Shown here piece after piece: positions 17,286 to 25,842 of a stretch of 35,973 nucleotides of DNA (its first letter is position 1; every line of letters starts with the position of its first letter). Made by a program: the position numbers and the translations under genes. The notes under the pieces are model-generated. The model did not search any database. It was given only the letters and a program-made list of their open reading frames with translations, and was not told the origin of the DNA. Source of the DNA: Deltaproteobacteria bacterium (GTDB lineage Bacteria > Desulfobacterota > Desulfuromonadia > Desulfuromonadales > Geopsychrobacteraceae); assembly GCA_024276935.1 (NCBI GenBank), contig JAJRWH010000024.1, positions 1 through 35,973 on the forward strand, in the 5' to 3' direction.

Positions 17286-19943
17286 ATGGCGAAGTATGTC
17301 TATTTTTTTGGTGATGGTGGTGCCGAGGGTTCGAGCGAAATGCGCAATCTGCTCGGTGGCAAGGGGGCCAATCTGGCCGAAATGACCTCAATAGGTCTAC
17401 CTGTTCCGGCCGGGTTCACTCTGACCACCGAGGTTTGTACTGCGTATTATGATAATGATCGTCAGTATCCGACCGGGCTTGTTGATGAGGTTGCCGAACA
17501 CCTGCAGCGCGTAGAGCAGCTGATGGGCAAAAAATTTGGGGACCGTGACAATCCGTTACTGGTTTCGGTGCGCTCAGGTGCCAGAGCTTCTATGCCGGGA
17601 ATGATGGACACGGTTCTTAATCTCGGTTTGAATGATGAGACTGTTCAGGGAGTCATTGCCCAGAGTAATGACCCGCGTTTCGCCTATGATTCCTATCGGC
17701 GTTTTATCCAGATGTACGCCAATGTTGTTATGGGAATGAGTGGTGATATTCTGGAAGATCTTCTCGAAGAGATGAAGGATGAACGTGGCGTTGAACTTGA
17801 CACCGAGTTGAGTGCAGACGATCTCAAGCAGTTGGTCGGGCTGTTTAAGGACTGTGTCAGAAAAACCCTTGGAACGCCTTTTCCTGAAGATCCGCACGAT
17901 CAGTTGTGGGGAGCTATCGGAGCCGTTTTCGGTTCCTGGATGAACCCGCGTGCCAATACCTACCGCCGCCTGCATAACATCCCCGCTTCCTGGGGAACCG
18001 CCGTCAACGTTCAGTCGATGGTTTTTGGAAATATGGGTGACGATTGTGCGACAGGTGTTGCCTTTACCCGTAATCCCTCCACGGGAGAGAATCAATTTTT
18101 CGGGGAGTTTCTGGTGAATGCTCAGGGCGAGGATGTTGTCGCCGGAATCCGCACTCCGCAACCGATCAATAAGGCTGGTGGCGATGGCAGTCTGCTGTCG
18201 ATGGAAGAACTGATGCCTGAAAGTTATGCGCAGTTGATGCAGATTCAGCAGAGTCTCGAAAAGCATTATCGCGATATGCAGGATATTGAGTTTACCATCG
18301 AAAAGGGGCGGCTCTATATGCTGCAGACCCGGTCAGGTAAACGGACTGCCAAGGCTGCAATACGCATTGCTGTCGAGATGGTTGAAGAAGGACTGATCAG
18401 CGAACAGGAGGCCATTCTCCGCGTGTCCCCGGAGCAGCTTGACCAGGTGTTACATCCCTCCCTCGATCCCGCAGCAGATAAACGTGTCATCGCCAAAGGC
18501 CTGCCGGCCTCCCCGGGAGCCGCCAGTGGCGAGGTGGTCTTTTGCGCCGACGAGGCCGAAAGTGCGGCTCGTGAAGGGCGCAAGGTCATCCTGGTGCGAA
18601 TCGAAACCAGCCCCGAAGATATTCACGGGATGAACGCCGCCCAGGGGATTCTGACTGCACGCGGCGGGATGACATCACACGCAGCAGTTGTGGCACGGGG
18701 CATGGGCAAATGCTGTGTTTCCGGATGTGGTGAAATCAGGGTCAGTTACGAGCAGGAATGCTTTACTGCTTCAGGCGGGCTGCAAGTGAAAAAAGGTGAC
18801 ATTCTCACTCTTGATGGCTCAACGGGTGAGGTGATGCTTGGTGAGGTTCCGACAGTACAGCCTGAACTGACCGGTGAATTTGCCGCGTTGATGACATGGG
18901 TCGACAAGGTCAGACATTTACGGGTGCGGACCAATGCCGATACGCCGCATGATTCGAAAGTTGCGCGTGAATTTGGTGCCGAAGGAATCGGCCTGTGTCG
19001 GACCGAACATATGTTTTTTGATGCCGAGCGGATCATGGCGGTTCGTGAGATGATTCTTGCCGAGGATCTTGAGGGGCGTGAAGCAGCTCTGGCAAAAATT
19101 CTGCCGATGCAAAAAGGGGACTTTCTCGGGATTTTTCGTGAAATGAAAGACCTGCCGGTGACCATCCGTCTGCTTGATCCTCCACTCCATGAGTTTTTGC
19201 CTCATACTCCCGGCGAGATTTCCGAGTTGTCCGAGGTGATGGGAGTCTCTGCGCAGAGTTTGCAGGCGACGGTCGATTCGTTACACGAATTCAACCCGAT
19301 GCTGGGTCATCGTGGCTGTCGTCTCGGTATCAGTTATCCCGAGATCTATGACATGCAGGTACAGGCAATCATGGAAGCCGCCTGTGAGCTGGTCAAGAAC
19401 GAAGGGTTCAGTATTATCCCCGAAATCATGATCCCGTTGGTGGCTCATGTCAAAGAACTGGAAATCCTGCGCCGCAATGCGGTTCGGGTTGCTGATGAGG
19501 TGATTGCACGTTATGGCGTTAATGTTGAGTATCTGATCGGAACCATGATCGAATTGCCGCGGGCCGCATTGACTGCTGATGAAATTGCCACCGAAGCTGA
19601 TTTTTTCAGTTTCGGGACCAATGACCTGACCCAGACCTGCTTTGGTCTGTCGCGTGATGATGCGGGCAAGTTTCTTCCCGGGTACGTCGAACAGGAAATC
19701 CTGCCTGCAGATCCTTTTGTGGCCATCGACCAGAGTGGTGTGGGGGTGCTGGTGAAGATGGGCTGTGAAAAAGGTCGCAAGGCCCGTCCCGGAATAAAGC
19801 TGGGTATTTGTGGTGAACATGGTGGCGAGCCATCAAGCGTTATCTTTTGTCATAACGCCGGGCTGGATTATGTTTCCTGTTCACCCTTCCGGGTGCCCAT
19901 TGCGCGTCTGGCGGCGGCCCATGCGGTGTTGCTGGAAAATTAG
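17286..19943 (+). CDS. ppdK: Pyruvate, phosphate dikinase
   Basis: The enzyme interconverts pyruvate + ATP + Pi and PEP + AMP + PPi, a key pyruvate/PEP link in anaerobes. The 885-aa product has the N-terminal ATP-grasp domain (KGANLAEMTSIGLPVPAGFTL), the central phosphohistidine domain with the catalytic His465 in GGMTSHAAVVARG, and the C-terminal PEP/pyruvate barrel (GIGLCRTEHMFF, SFGTNDLTQ, and CGEHGGEPSSV). ATG at 17286 is preferred to 17283 because GAGGAG at 17275-17280 would be only two bases from the latter. It appears monocistronic, with a strong terminator after it. Confidence 0.97.
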   Translation: MAKYVYFFGDGGAEGSSEMRNLLGGKGANLAEMTSIGLPVPAGFTLTTEVCTAYYDNDRQYPTGLVDEVAEHLQRVEQLMGKKFGDRDNPLLVSVRSGARASMPGMMDTVLNLGLNDETVQGVIAQSNDPRFAYDSYRRFIQMYANVVMGMSGDILEDLLEEMKDERGVELDTELSADDLKQLVGLFKDCVRKTLGTPFPEDPHDQLWGAIGAVFGSWMNPRANTYRRLHNIPASWGTAVNVQSMVFGNMGDDCATGVAFTRNPSTGENQFFGEFLVNAQGEDVVAGIRTPQPINKAGGDGSLLSMEELMPESYAQLMQIQQSLEKHYRDMQDIEFTIEKGRLYMLQTRSGKRTAKAAIRIAVEMVEEGLISEQEAILRVSPEQLDQVLHPSLDPAADKRVIAKGLPASPGAASGEVVFCADEAESAAREGRKVILVRIETSPEDIHGMNAAQGILTARGGMTSHAAVVARGMGKCCVSGCGEIRVSYEQECFTASGGLQVKKGDILTLDGSTGEVMLGEVPTVQPELTGEFAALMTWVDKVRHLRVRTNADTPHDSKVAREFGAEGIGLCRTEHMFFDAERIMAVREMILAEDLEGREAALAKILPMQKGDFLGIFREMKDLPVTIRLLDPPLHEFLPHTPGEISELSEVMGVSAQSLQATVDSLHEFNPMLGHRGCRLGISYPEIYDMQVQAIMEAACELVKNEGFSIIPEIMIPLVAHVKELEILRRNAVRVADEVIARYGVNVEYLIGTMIELPRAALTADEIATEADFFSFGTNDLTQTCFGLSRDDAGKFLPGYVEQEILPADPFVAIDQSGVGVLVKMGCEKGRKARPGIKLGICGEHGGEPSSVIFCHNAGLDYVSCSPFRVPIARLAAAHAVLLEN

Positions 19944-19969
19944 TCAGAGAAAACCAGACGAAGTTACTC

Positions 19970-20008
19970 ATCCCCGGCGGGTCATGGCCCGCCGGGGATT
20001 TTTATTTT
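19970..20008 (+). terminator. Intrinsic terminator after ppdK
   Basis: A perfect 12-bp stem, ATCCCCGGCGGG with CCCGCCGGGGAT, and a six-base loop are followed by TTTTTATTTT. The T-tract overlaps the 3' end of the convergent minus-strand gene. On the minus strand no T-run follows the stem, so it mainly stops ppdK transcripts. Confidence 0.93.
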
Positions 20009-20886
20009 AACGAGCGTGGTTTCAGCAGTTGCTCAAGAACCTCAGCTTTATCTGTTGCCAGGCGCCCACTGTTGCAGGCCAGTTCAAGGGTTGCTTTGGC
20101 CAGGCACCGGTAGAGCTTAGCCTCTTGTTCTGATCGGCTTTGCAGGCTGTCCAGATGGAGAGCGACGGTATCAATGTCTCCCCGAACAATTGGCCCGGTT
20201 AACGCCTGCTCCGGGCCAAGGTTGAAGATGTTGGCACTGGTGGCCCGGTGCAGGGGGGCCATAAGTTCCATGGCTTGCTGAGAATCAAAACCGCAGTCAA
20301 CCAGCAGATTGCGTGCCCAGGCGTTCAGGGTCACCATAAAATTTGAGGCGAGACTGGCGGCGGTATGGTAGCGCTGTTTGGCGTCACCTGACAAAAGAAA
20401 GCCCTGCCCACCGAATGCGGCAACCAGTTCCTGGCCCAGAGCCAGACGATCCTCATCTCCCTCAATGGCACAAGGGCAATTGTCGAGATTGGCAACGGCC
20501 ATCCTGCGGTCGGCAAAGGCTAACAGGGGATGGATGGAAAGCTTGCCGATGGCTGGGCCCCGACAGGCCAAAAGGGCCGCAGGGTGCAGACCACTGAAGT
20601 GAACCAGGGTCGTCTTTTCGGGAAGGTCAACCTGATCGCCCAGACGGGTTGAAAATGAATCCAGCTGGTCGTCAGGCAAAGCCAGCATAAGAACATCTCC
20701 TGCTGTTGCGGCGTGCAGATCTGTTGTTGCCAGCTGAGGGTTGCAGCCGATAAAGCGGGCAGCGTCAAGGGCTCGTTCCTGTTTGCGGCTGATGATGGCT
20801 CCGATCGGGTACCCCGCTTTATGCAGCAGCAGCCCAATGGCCGAACCGACGCGACCGGGTCCAATCAGAACGAGGGCAGGTTTCAC
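20002..20886 (-). CDS. Rossmann-fold, DUF2520-type oxidoreductase-like protein
   Basis: The 294-aa product begins with a dinucleotide-binding Rossmann fold, MKPALVLIGPGRVGSAIG, where GPGRVGSA matches GxGxxG/A. Segments around GDVLMLALPDDQL and VHFSGLHPAALL are typical of the DUF2520/ketopantoate-reductase-like superfamily, which has an N-terminal NAD(P)-binding half and an all-helical C-terminal half. Substrate and reaction are not known. It starts with GTG at 20886, and the upstream FAH gene stop overlaps this start by four bases (GTGA), so the two are translationally coupled and may act in one pathway. Confidence 0.8.
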   Translation of the reverse strand: MKPALVLIGPGRVGSAIGLLLHKAGYPIGAIISRKQERALDAARFIGCNPQLATTDLHAATAGDVLMLALPDDQLDSFSTRLGDQVDLPEKTTLVHFSGLHPAALLACRGPAIGKLSIHPLLAFADRRMAVANLDNCPCAIEGDEDRLALGQELVAAFGGQGFLLSGDAKQRYHTAASLASNFMVTLNAWARNLLVDCGFDSQQAMELMAPLHRATSANIFNLGPEQALTGPIVRGDIDTVALHLDSLQSRSEQEAKLYRCLAKATLELACNSGRLATDKAEVLEQLLKPRSLK

Positions 20887-21539
20887 GCGACCCGGACCCG
20901 CAGTTGACCAACCTGCTCAATCTCTCCCTCAAGAAGGTCGCCACTGACAATGGGGCCCACACCCGCAGGAGTTCCGGTCAGAATAATATCGCCTTCTTCG
21001 AGGGTATAGAAGGTTGATATCTCACTGACAATTCGTGCTACCGAGCGCATCATCATATTGGTGTTGCCTTGCTGCCGCAGTTGCCCGTTGACCCTGAGGC
21101 TGAGTTGCAGGTTATCCGGATCATTTACCTGCTCGGCTTTTACAAAGGAGGACAGGGGGCAGGAGGTGTCGAACCCCTTGGCAATTTCCCAGGGCAGCCC
21201 TTTACTTTTTTGCCGGGCCTGTACATCGCGTAGCGTCAGGTCCAGGGCCACACCGTAGCCCCGGATATGATCTTTGGCGCTGGCTTCACTCATGTTCTTG
21301 CCCGTTTTTCCGATCAGAAGAGCCAGTTCCAGTTCATGGTGACAGTCATTGGAATAGGCGGGAATCACGATTTCACCCTCATTTTCCAGGAGACTGCTGG
21401 TCGGTTTGCAGAAAATAACGGGGGCATCGGGGACTTCGTTGTTCAGTTCACGGATATGGTCAAGGTAGTTGCGGCCAAGGCAGACAATTTTACCAACCCT
21501 GCACGCCTGTTCGGTTCCATTCAGTTTGACGCAATGCAT
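20883..21539 (-). CDS. Fumarylacetoacetate hydrolase (FAH) family protein
   Basis: The 218-aa product is a compact FAH-family enzyme, a metal-dependent hydrolase/decarboxylase acting on 2,4-diketo or oxaloacetate-like acids. Visible motifs are GRNYLDHIRELNNEVP and PVIFCKPTSSL; the metal ligands E69 and E71 in HHELELALLIG; D100 in GVALDLTLRDVQ; K121 in KGFD; and DIILTGTPAGVGP near the end. ATG at 21539 is chosen because GAGGA lies seven bases before it; the frame is open further upstream, but that part has no family similarity. The substrate cannot be assigned. A strong dyad (21569-21590) sits in its leader. Confidence 0.9.
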   Translation of the reverse strand: MHCVKLNGTEQACRVGKIVCLGRNYLDHIRELNNEVPDAPVIFCKPTSSLLENEGEIVIPAYSNDCHHELELALLIGKTGKNMSEASAKDHIRGYGVALDLTLRDVQARQKSKGLPWEIAKGFDTSCPLSSFVKAEQVNDPDNLQLSLRVNGQLRQQGNTNMMMRSVARIVSEISTFYTLEEGDIILTGTPAGVGPIVSGDLLEGEIEQVGQLRVRVA

Positions 21540-21568
21540 GATGAGTTCCTCGAGAATGCAAATATCAC

Positions 21569-21590
21569 TTATCTTTCGCGCGGAAGATAA
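21569..21590 (-). promoter_or_regulatory. 22-bp near-perfect palindrome upstream of the FAH gene
   Basis: TTATCTT and AAGATAA flank CGCGCG with one mismatched pair, so 20 of 22 positions are palindromic. It lies 30-51 bases before the FAH start in the divergent intergenic region with the rhomboid gene. It could be a repressor operator or, because the mismatch is a G-U pair in RNA, a leader hairpin. Confidence 0.55.
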
Positions 21591-21691
21591 CTTAAAAAAT
21601 GCCTGTGAGCAAGCCATGGCGCTGTTTTGTGCTTTCGTAAGGCTCATCAATCCTTTATTCTGGTCGCGAACCCAAACTTGCGGATACTCTG

Positions 21692-22873
21692 ATGTTGATG
21701 CCGATAGCGGATTCTCCCAATCCACCGACACCTCCCCGAATCACCTGGTTGCTGATTGTTCTGAATCTTGCCGTTTACCTGTTTGTGACCCTGCCTTCAA
21801 GCTGGCGTCCCCCTGCGATTGACAGCCCTCTGCTGGTCGAATATCTGCGTTCGATTGGGGTTCAGGGGCCGGTGTCCTATGCCCGGATCGCCGAACAGCT
21901 GACAGCCTATGATCTGCTGGTGTTCAAGTATGGTTTTCGCCCTGCGGCCTTCAGTGTGACAACTCTGTTCAGCTCGATATTCATGCATGCCGGGTTCTTT
22001 CATCTGGCCGGTAATATGTTGTTTCTCTATATTTTTGGTGACAATGTCGAGCATCGTCTCGGACCCTGGAAATACCTGATCGCCTATCTTTTTTTCGGGG
22101 CTGTGGCAACCCTGTTTTTTGCCCTGTTTGCCCCAGGTTCTCTGGTGCCGTTAATTGGTGCATCCGGGGCCATATCGGGAGTAATGGGCTGTTACTTTCT
22201 ATGGTTTCCACGTAACCGGGTCAAAGTTTTTGTTTTTCTGTTCCCCTTTATTATTACGACCTTGATGATTCCGGCCCGCTGGGTGTTGGGGTTTTATCTT
22301 CTGGTCAATAATTTGTTGCCATTTCTTACCACAGGATCGCAAGGAAGCGGTGTTGCCTACGGTGCGCATATCGGTGGTTTTATTGCGGGTCTTGGGTTGG
22401 TTTTTGTTTTTGATCGGTTGAAACTGGCCCGCTTGACGAAACCTGCCGCCGGTTGGACGCCTGAAACACCCTGTTCTCCGCAGGCGATTCCTCAGGCTGT
22501 TGCGGCAGGTGAACTGGCTGGTGCCAGTCAGTGTTATCTGTCTTTGAGCCATGCCGATTTACGCCGTGCTGTTGCTCCTGAGATTGTTCTGCTGCTGGGA
22601 GATTATCTGTTGGGGGTGGGGGATTACCAGGCCGCGCTCAAGATTTTTCGTCGTTTTATTGCCGAAAGGTCGAACAGCCCAGGCCTTGATCGAGCATATC
22701 TTGGCGCTGGCAAGATTCTTCTTCGGCAGCCGCGTTATGTAACCAGTGCCTACCATTATTTTTTGTCGGCTCTCGATTTGACATCTGATCCCGAGGTTGC
22801 GGCTGAAGCCCGAGCCGGAATTGCCCGGATTGAAGAGCTGCAACGGCGCGGGGGACGACCACTGGTGCCATGA
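21692..22873 (+). CDS. Rhomboid-family intramembrane serine protease with helical-repeat tail
   Basis: Rhomboids cleave transmembrane helices inside the lipid bilayer. The 393-aa product has a rhomboid core of about six or seven membrane segments in residues 18-242. Catalytic Ser159 is in GASGAISG and His226 in GAHIGGF; H104 and N108 (HLAGN) form the usual oxyanion-side motif. The cytosolic tail (about 265-385) is helical and TPR-like (ALKIFRRFIAERSNSPGLDRAYLGAGKILL), suggesting a protein-binding module. ATG at 21692 is used (GGA seven bases upstream), and ATG at 21698 is an alternative. It probably leads an operon with the following kinase gene. Confidence 0.88.
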   Translation: MLMPIADSPNPPTPPRITWLLIVLNLAVYLFVTLPSSWRPPAIDSPLLVEYLRSIGVQGPVSYARIAEQLTAYDLLVFKYGFRPAAFSVTTLFSSIFMHAGFFHLAGNMLFLYIFGDNVEHRLGPWKYLIAYLFFGAVATLFFALFAPGSLVPLIGASGAISGVMGCYFLWFPRNRVKVFVFLFPFIITTLMIPARWVLGFYLLVNNLLPFLTTGSQGSGVAYGAHIGGFIAGLGLVFVFDRLKLARLTKPAAGWTPETPCSPQAIPQAVAAGELAGASQCYLSLSHADLRRAVAPEIVLLLGDYLLGVGDYQAALKIFRRFIAERSNSPGLDRAYLGAGKILLRQPRYVTSAYHYFLSALDLTSDPEVAAEARAGIARIEELQRRGGRPLVP

Positions 22874-22963
22874 AAAAAAACCTTTTTTCAGAAACTGATG
22901 TTATTCTGGGCTTGCAATGCCGGGCCGCTGCTTTCGTTATACCTTGAAAGATTTGACGATCAA

Positions 22964-24784
22964 ATGACCAGATCACATTTGAACAGTAAATTCAGTTTTT
23001 TACGCCAGGAGGTTTTTCAACTTTTTGTCCTCAGTGGCATGCTGACTTTTGTGCTCTGGTCTTTGTTGACCTTGAGGCAGGCAGATGAGGAGCAGTTTCG
23101 GTTTGAGGCCCTCAGCCGTTGTCGTGTGCTTGAGGTTGCTATTGCAGACATTTTGCACCAGGGGATGGTCCCCCAGATAGCGCAGATTCAGCAGCGTATT
23201 GACCGCCTGGTTCAAAATGACCACCGGATTGTTCGCCTGAGTGTTATTGCCAAAGGGGCTGATGGCCGTTATGTCCATATTGCCAGCAGCCTGCCGAGTC
23301 GTATCGGTAAACCGGCCAATCAGGAAGATCTGGTCGCTATTTCATCGGGAGAAATAATTTTTCTGGAAGAGCCTTACGGAAAAACCGGGGCTCTCGACAT
23401 TACCTATCCGGTACGAGATTTTGATGGCAAAGTGATTGCCTTGCTGGGATACACGGTCAGCCGCGAGTTTCACATCTATCAGACCTTGGTTCTGGGAAGT
23501 CTGGGCCTTCTGACTTTTTGTCTGTTGCTGTTTCATCTCTGGCAAGCCCGGATGCTTTCACGGCAGGACAACGAGATCCAGAAAAATCTTCGCCAGCAGT
23601 TGGAGGCTGAAGAATCTTTGCGTGAGATGGCCGAAGAGCTTCATCGGGCCAAAAAGATGGAGGCGATCGGCCTGCTTGCCGGAGGCGTTGCCCACGATCT
23701 GAACAATATGCTGGTCGGGGTGGTGGGGATTCCGGATCTGATGTTGCAGGAAGGGCCGCTGACGCCGCAACAGCAAAAACAGCTGGTGACAATTCGTGAA
23801 ACCGGCATCAGGATTTCTGATGTGGTGAACGACATGCAAACCCTCTCCCGCAGCAGTGCCGCAAGCTGGGAGGCCGTTGACCTTAATCAACTTATTGATG
23901 AGTATCTGATTTCTCCTGAATTTATCGATCGCCAAAAAACGGGTCAGATTGAACTGGTGACCGAGCTGGCTTCTGAACTGTCCGTTGTGGTCGGAAAGCG
24001 TACCCATTTACGCAAAGTGGTGATGAATCTGGTGGTCAATGCCATGGAAGCCGCCGGGTCACAGGGCCAAATTACAATCAGAACCCTGGAACAGCGCCTG
24101 ACCGAACCATTAGTTGGTTACGAAACCATCCCGCCTGGTAACTACGTTCGTCTGCAAGTTCAGGATTCCGGTCCGGGAATCGCCCCCGAGATTATGGAAC
24201 GGATATTTGAACCCTTCTTTTCGCGCAAGGTAATGGGGAAAAGTGGCACCGGACTCGGTCTGGCCATCTGCTGGTCGATTGTTCACGACCATGGGGGATT
24301 CTTTGATCTGCCGACCAGTCATTCGGGTGCTGTTTTCGAAGTTTATCTCCCTGCCAGCGGGCGTGCTGCGGCAAGCACTGCTGCGTCCCTGCCAGCGGTA
24401 CTGCCACGTGGAGCCGGTGAGCAGGTTCTGGTCGTTGATGATGAGGAGGTTCCGCGTCAGGTTGCAGGCGATATGCTTCGTTCCTTGGGATACCAGGTTC
24501 TTGTCGCCGCGAGTGGTGAAGAAGCTGTCAGGCTTCTTGATACAGAGAAAGTTGAGCTGGTGCTGCTCGATATGATGATGGATCCTGGCATCAATGGTCT
24601 TGAAACCTATCGCAGGATTCTTGAGCGTCATCCTGGGCAAAAAGCCCTGATCGTCAGTGGTCAGGCCGAAACTGTCGATGTTGATGAAGCCCTGGCTCTT
24701 GGAGCCAGCAAGTTTTTGAAAAAGCCTCTCAGCCTGCATAAACTGGCGACTGCCGTGGCGGCTGAATTGCGCCAGAAAGACTGA
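22964..24784 (+). CDS. Hybrid histidine kinase with C-terminal receiver domain
   Basis: A membrane sensor kinase of about 606 aa from the ATG at 22964. Layout: TM1 near residues 17-38, an extracytoplasmic sensor region of about 135 residues with no domain I can name, and TM2 near 173-193. The HisKA H-box follows with His244 in GGVAHDLNN, then an ATPase domain (N-box VVMNLVVNAMEAA, G1 DSGPGIAP, G2 GTGLGL) and a receiver domain with D492/D493 and phospho-acceptor D536 in LLDMMM, plus K587. The start is uncertain; ATG at 22898 is also open, and neither has a good ribosome-binding site. No output domain or separate DNA-binding regulator is adjacent. Confidence 0.9.
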   Translation: MTRSHLNSKFSFLRQEVFQLFVLSGMLTFVLWSLLTLRQADEEQFRFEALSRCRVLEVAIADILHQGMVPQIAQIQQRIDRLVQNDHRIVRLSVIAKGADGRYVHIASSLPSRIGKPANQEDLVAISSGEIIFLEEPYGKTGALDITYPVRDFDGKVIALLGYTVSREFHIYQTLVLGSLGLLTFCLLLFHLWQARMLSRQDNEIQKNLRQQLEAEESLREMAEELHRAKKMEAIGLLAGGVAHDLNNMLVGVVGIPDLMLQEGPLTPQQQKQLVTIRETGIRISDVVNDMQTLSRSSAASWEAVDLNQLIDEYLISPEFIDRQKTGQIELVTELASELSVVVGKRTHLRKVVMNLVVNAMEAAGSQGQITIRTLEQRLTEPLVGYETIPPGNYVRLQVQDSGPGIAPEIMERIFEPFFSRKVMGKSGTGLGLAICWSIVHDHGGFFDLPTSHSGAVFEVYLPASGRAAASTAASLPAVLPRGAGEQVLVVDDEEVPRQVAGDMLRSLGYQVLVAASGEEAVRLLDTEKVELVLLDMMMDPGINGLETYRRILERHPGQKALIVSGQAETVDVDEALALGASKFLKKPLSLHKLATAVAAELRQKD

Positions 24785-24813
24785 CCTGATGTCTGGAGTG
24801 ACGAGAACCCGCT

Positions 24814-25701
24814 ATGTTCTATTTTGATTACAAACAACCCCTGTTCCGACCACCGTCAGAAGCCCATAGTCTGATTTTTCAGATTACCTACGGGTGCAGT
24901 CAGAATCAATGCACCTTCTGCGGTATGTACAAGATGAAGTCTTTTGAGATTCGTCCCGTAGCTCAAATTCTTGCAGAAATCGAGAAGATACCACCGGCCC
25001 GGCGCTCACAGGTGAGGCGGATATTTCTTGCAGATGGTGATGCGCTGGTCTATCCCCAGACCGGTCTGCTTGAATTGCTCGATCTGCTGGCAGAATTCTT
25101 TCCCCGTTTGACGCGGGTTGCGGCCTATGCTTCGCCCAATAGTCTGACCACCAAATCGGTGGCTGAGATGCAGGCCCTGCGTGACAGAAAATTGCGCCTG
25201 CTCTATTTTGGGCTCGAGTCTGGTGATGACCAGAGTTTACGGCTGATCAACAAGGGCTTCGACAGTGAAACGATGTTGCAGCTTTGTCAAAAGGCCCAGG
25301 ATGCGCAGATGAAGTTGTCAGTCACCGCCATCCTTGGTCTGGCAGGTCGGCAGCGCAGTCGTGAACATGCTCTGGCGACGGCAGACTGGATCACCCGCTT
25401 GTCACCGGAGTATTTTTCGCTGTTGACCATGTTTCGTCGCCACAATGATGCCCATTTTGCCCTGATCGACCAGCTGAGCAATGGGGAAGTTCTGCTGGAA
25501 GCTCTCGAAATTGTTCGGCGGCTGGCACCGCAGAAAACAATTTTACGCTCCAACCATGTTTCGAATATTCTCAACCTTGCGGGGAGTTATCCAAAAGATC
25601 GCGAGCGAATTATCGCGCAGACCGAAGCAGCCCTTGCCGCAGCAAAGCGCCAGCCTGACTGGTTCAATGAAGTTCCTGATTATGAAGAAACACATTTTTA
25701 A
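24814..25701 (+). CDS. Radical SAM protein with CX4CX2C cluster motif
   Basis: The 295-aa product has a radical SAM core. TYGCSQNQCTFCGMYK gives C28-x4-C33-x2-C36, a longer first spacing than the usual CX3CX2C. RRIFLADGDALVYP and LLYFGLESGDDQSLRLINKG are SAM-binding strand motifs of the Elp3/HemN-like branch. There is no B12 domain and no C-terminal auxiliary cluster cysteines are obvious. The substrate is unknown. It starts 29 bp after the kinase gene and ends 84 bp before a strong bidirectional terminator, so it is probably the last gene of the rhomboid-kinase operon. Confidence 0.85.
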   Translation: MFYFDYKQPLFRPPSEAHSLIFQITYGCSQNQCTFCGMYKMKSFEIRPVAQILAEIEKIPPARRSQVRRIFLADGDALVYPQTGLLELLDLLAEFFPRLTRVAAYASPNSLTTKSVAEMQALRDRKLRLLYFGLESGDDQSLRLINKGFDSETMLQLCQKAQDAQMKLSVTAILGLAGRQRSREHALATADWITRLSPEYFSLLTMFRRHNDAHFALIDQLSNGEVLLEALEIVRRLAPQKTILRSNHVSNILNLAGSYPKDRERIIAQTEAALAAAKRQPDWFNEVPDYEETHF

Positions 25702-25784
25702 GAACCGGGCCGAGATTTGGCCCGGCAGCTTGATCCTGAGGTGATTTCAGGGTTTATCTGGTGCGAGAGAGATGACAGGAAGTG

Positions 25785-25820
25785 ACAAAAGGTCGGCGGA
25801 AGTTTCCGCCGACCTTTTGT
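25785..25820. terminator. Bidirectional terminator between the radical SAM gene and ackA
   Basis: A 17-bp perfect inverted repeat (ACAAAAGGTCGGCGGAA and its complement, two-base centre) has an A-run on the left and a T-run on the right, so it would work on both strands. It lies between the convergent radical SAM (plus) and ackA (minus) stops. Confidence 0.92.
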
Positions 25821-25842
25821 CTATTGCCCTGTTTACCTTGCG

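Noticed and set aside
17574-18266. 230-codon open frame on the minus strand inside ppdK
   Set aside because: It lies wholly antisense to a highly conserved gene and its translation resembles no protein family; it is a codon-bias shadow.
24110-24739. 209-codon minus-strand frame inside the hybrid kinase gene
   Set aside because: Antisense to the intact ATPase and receiver domains, with no family features or ribosome-binding context.
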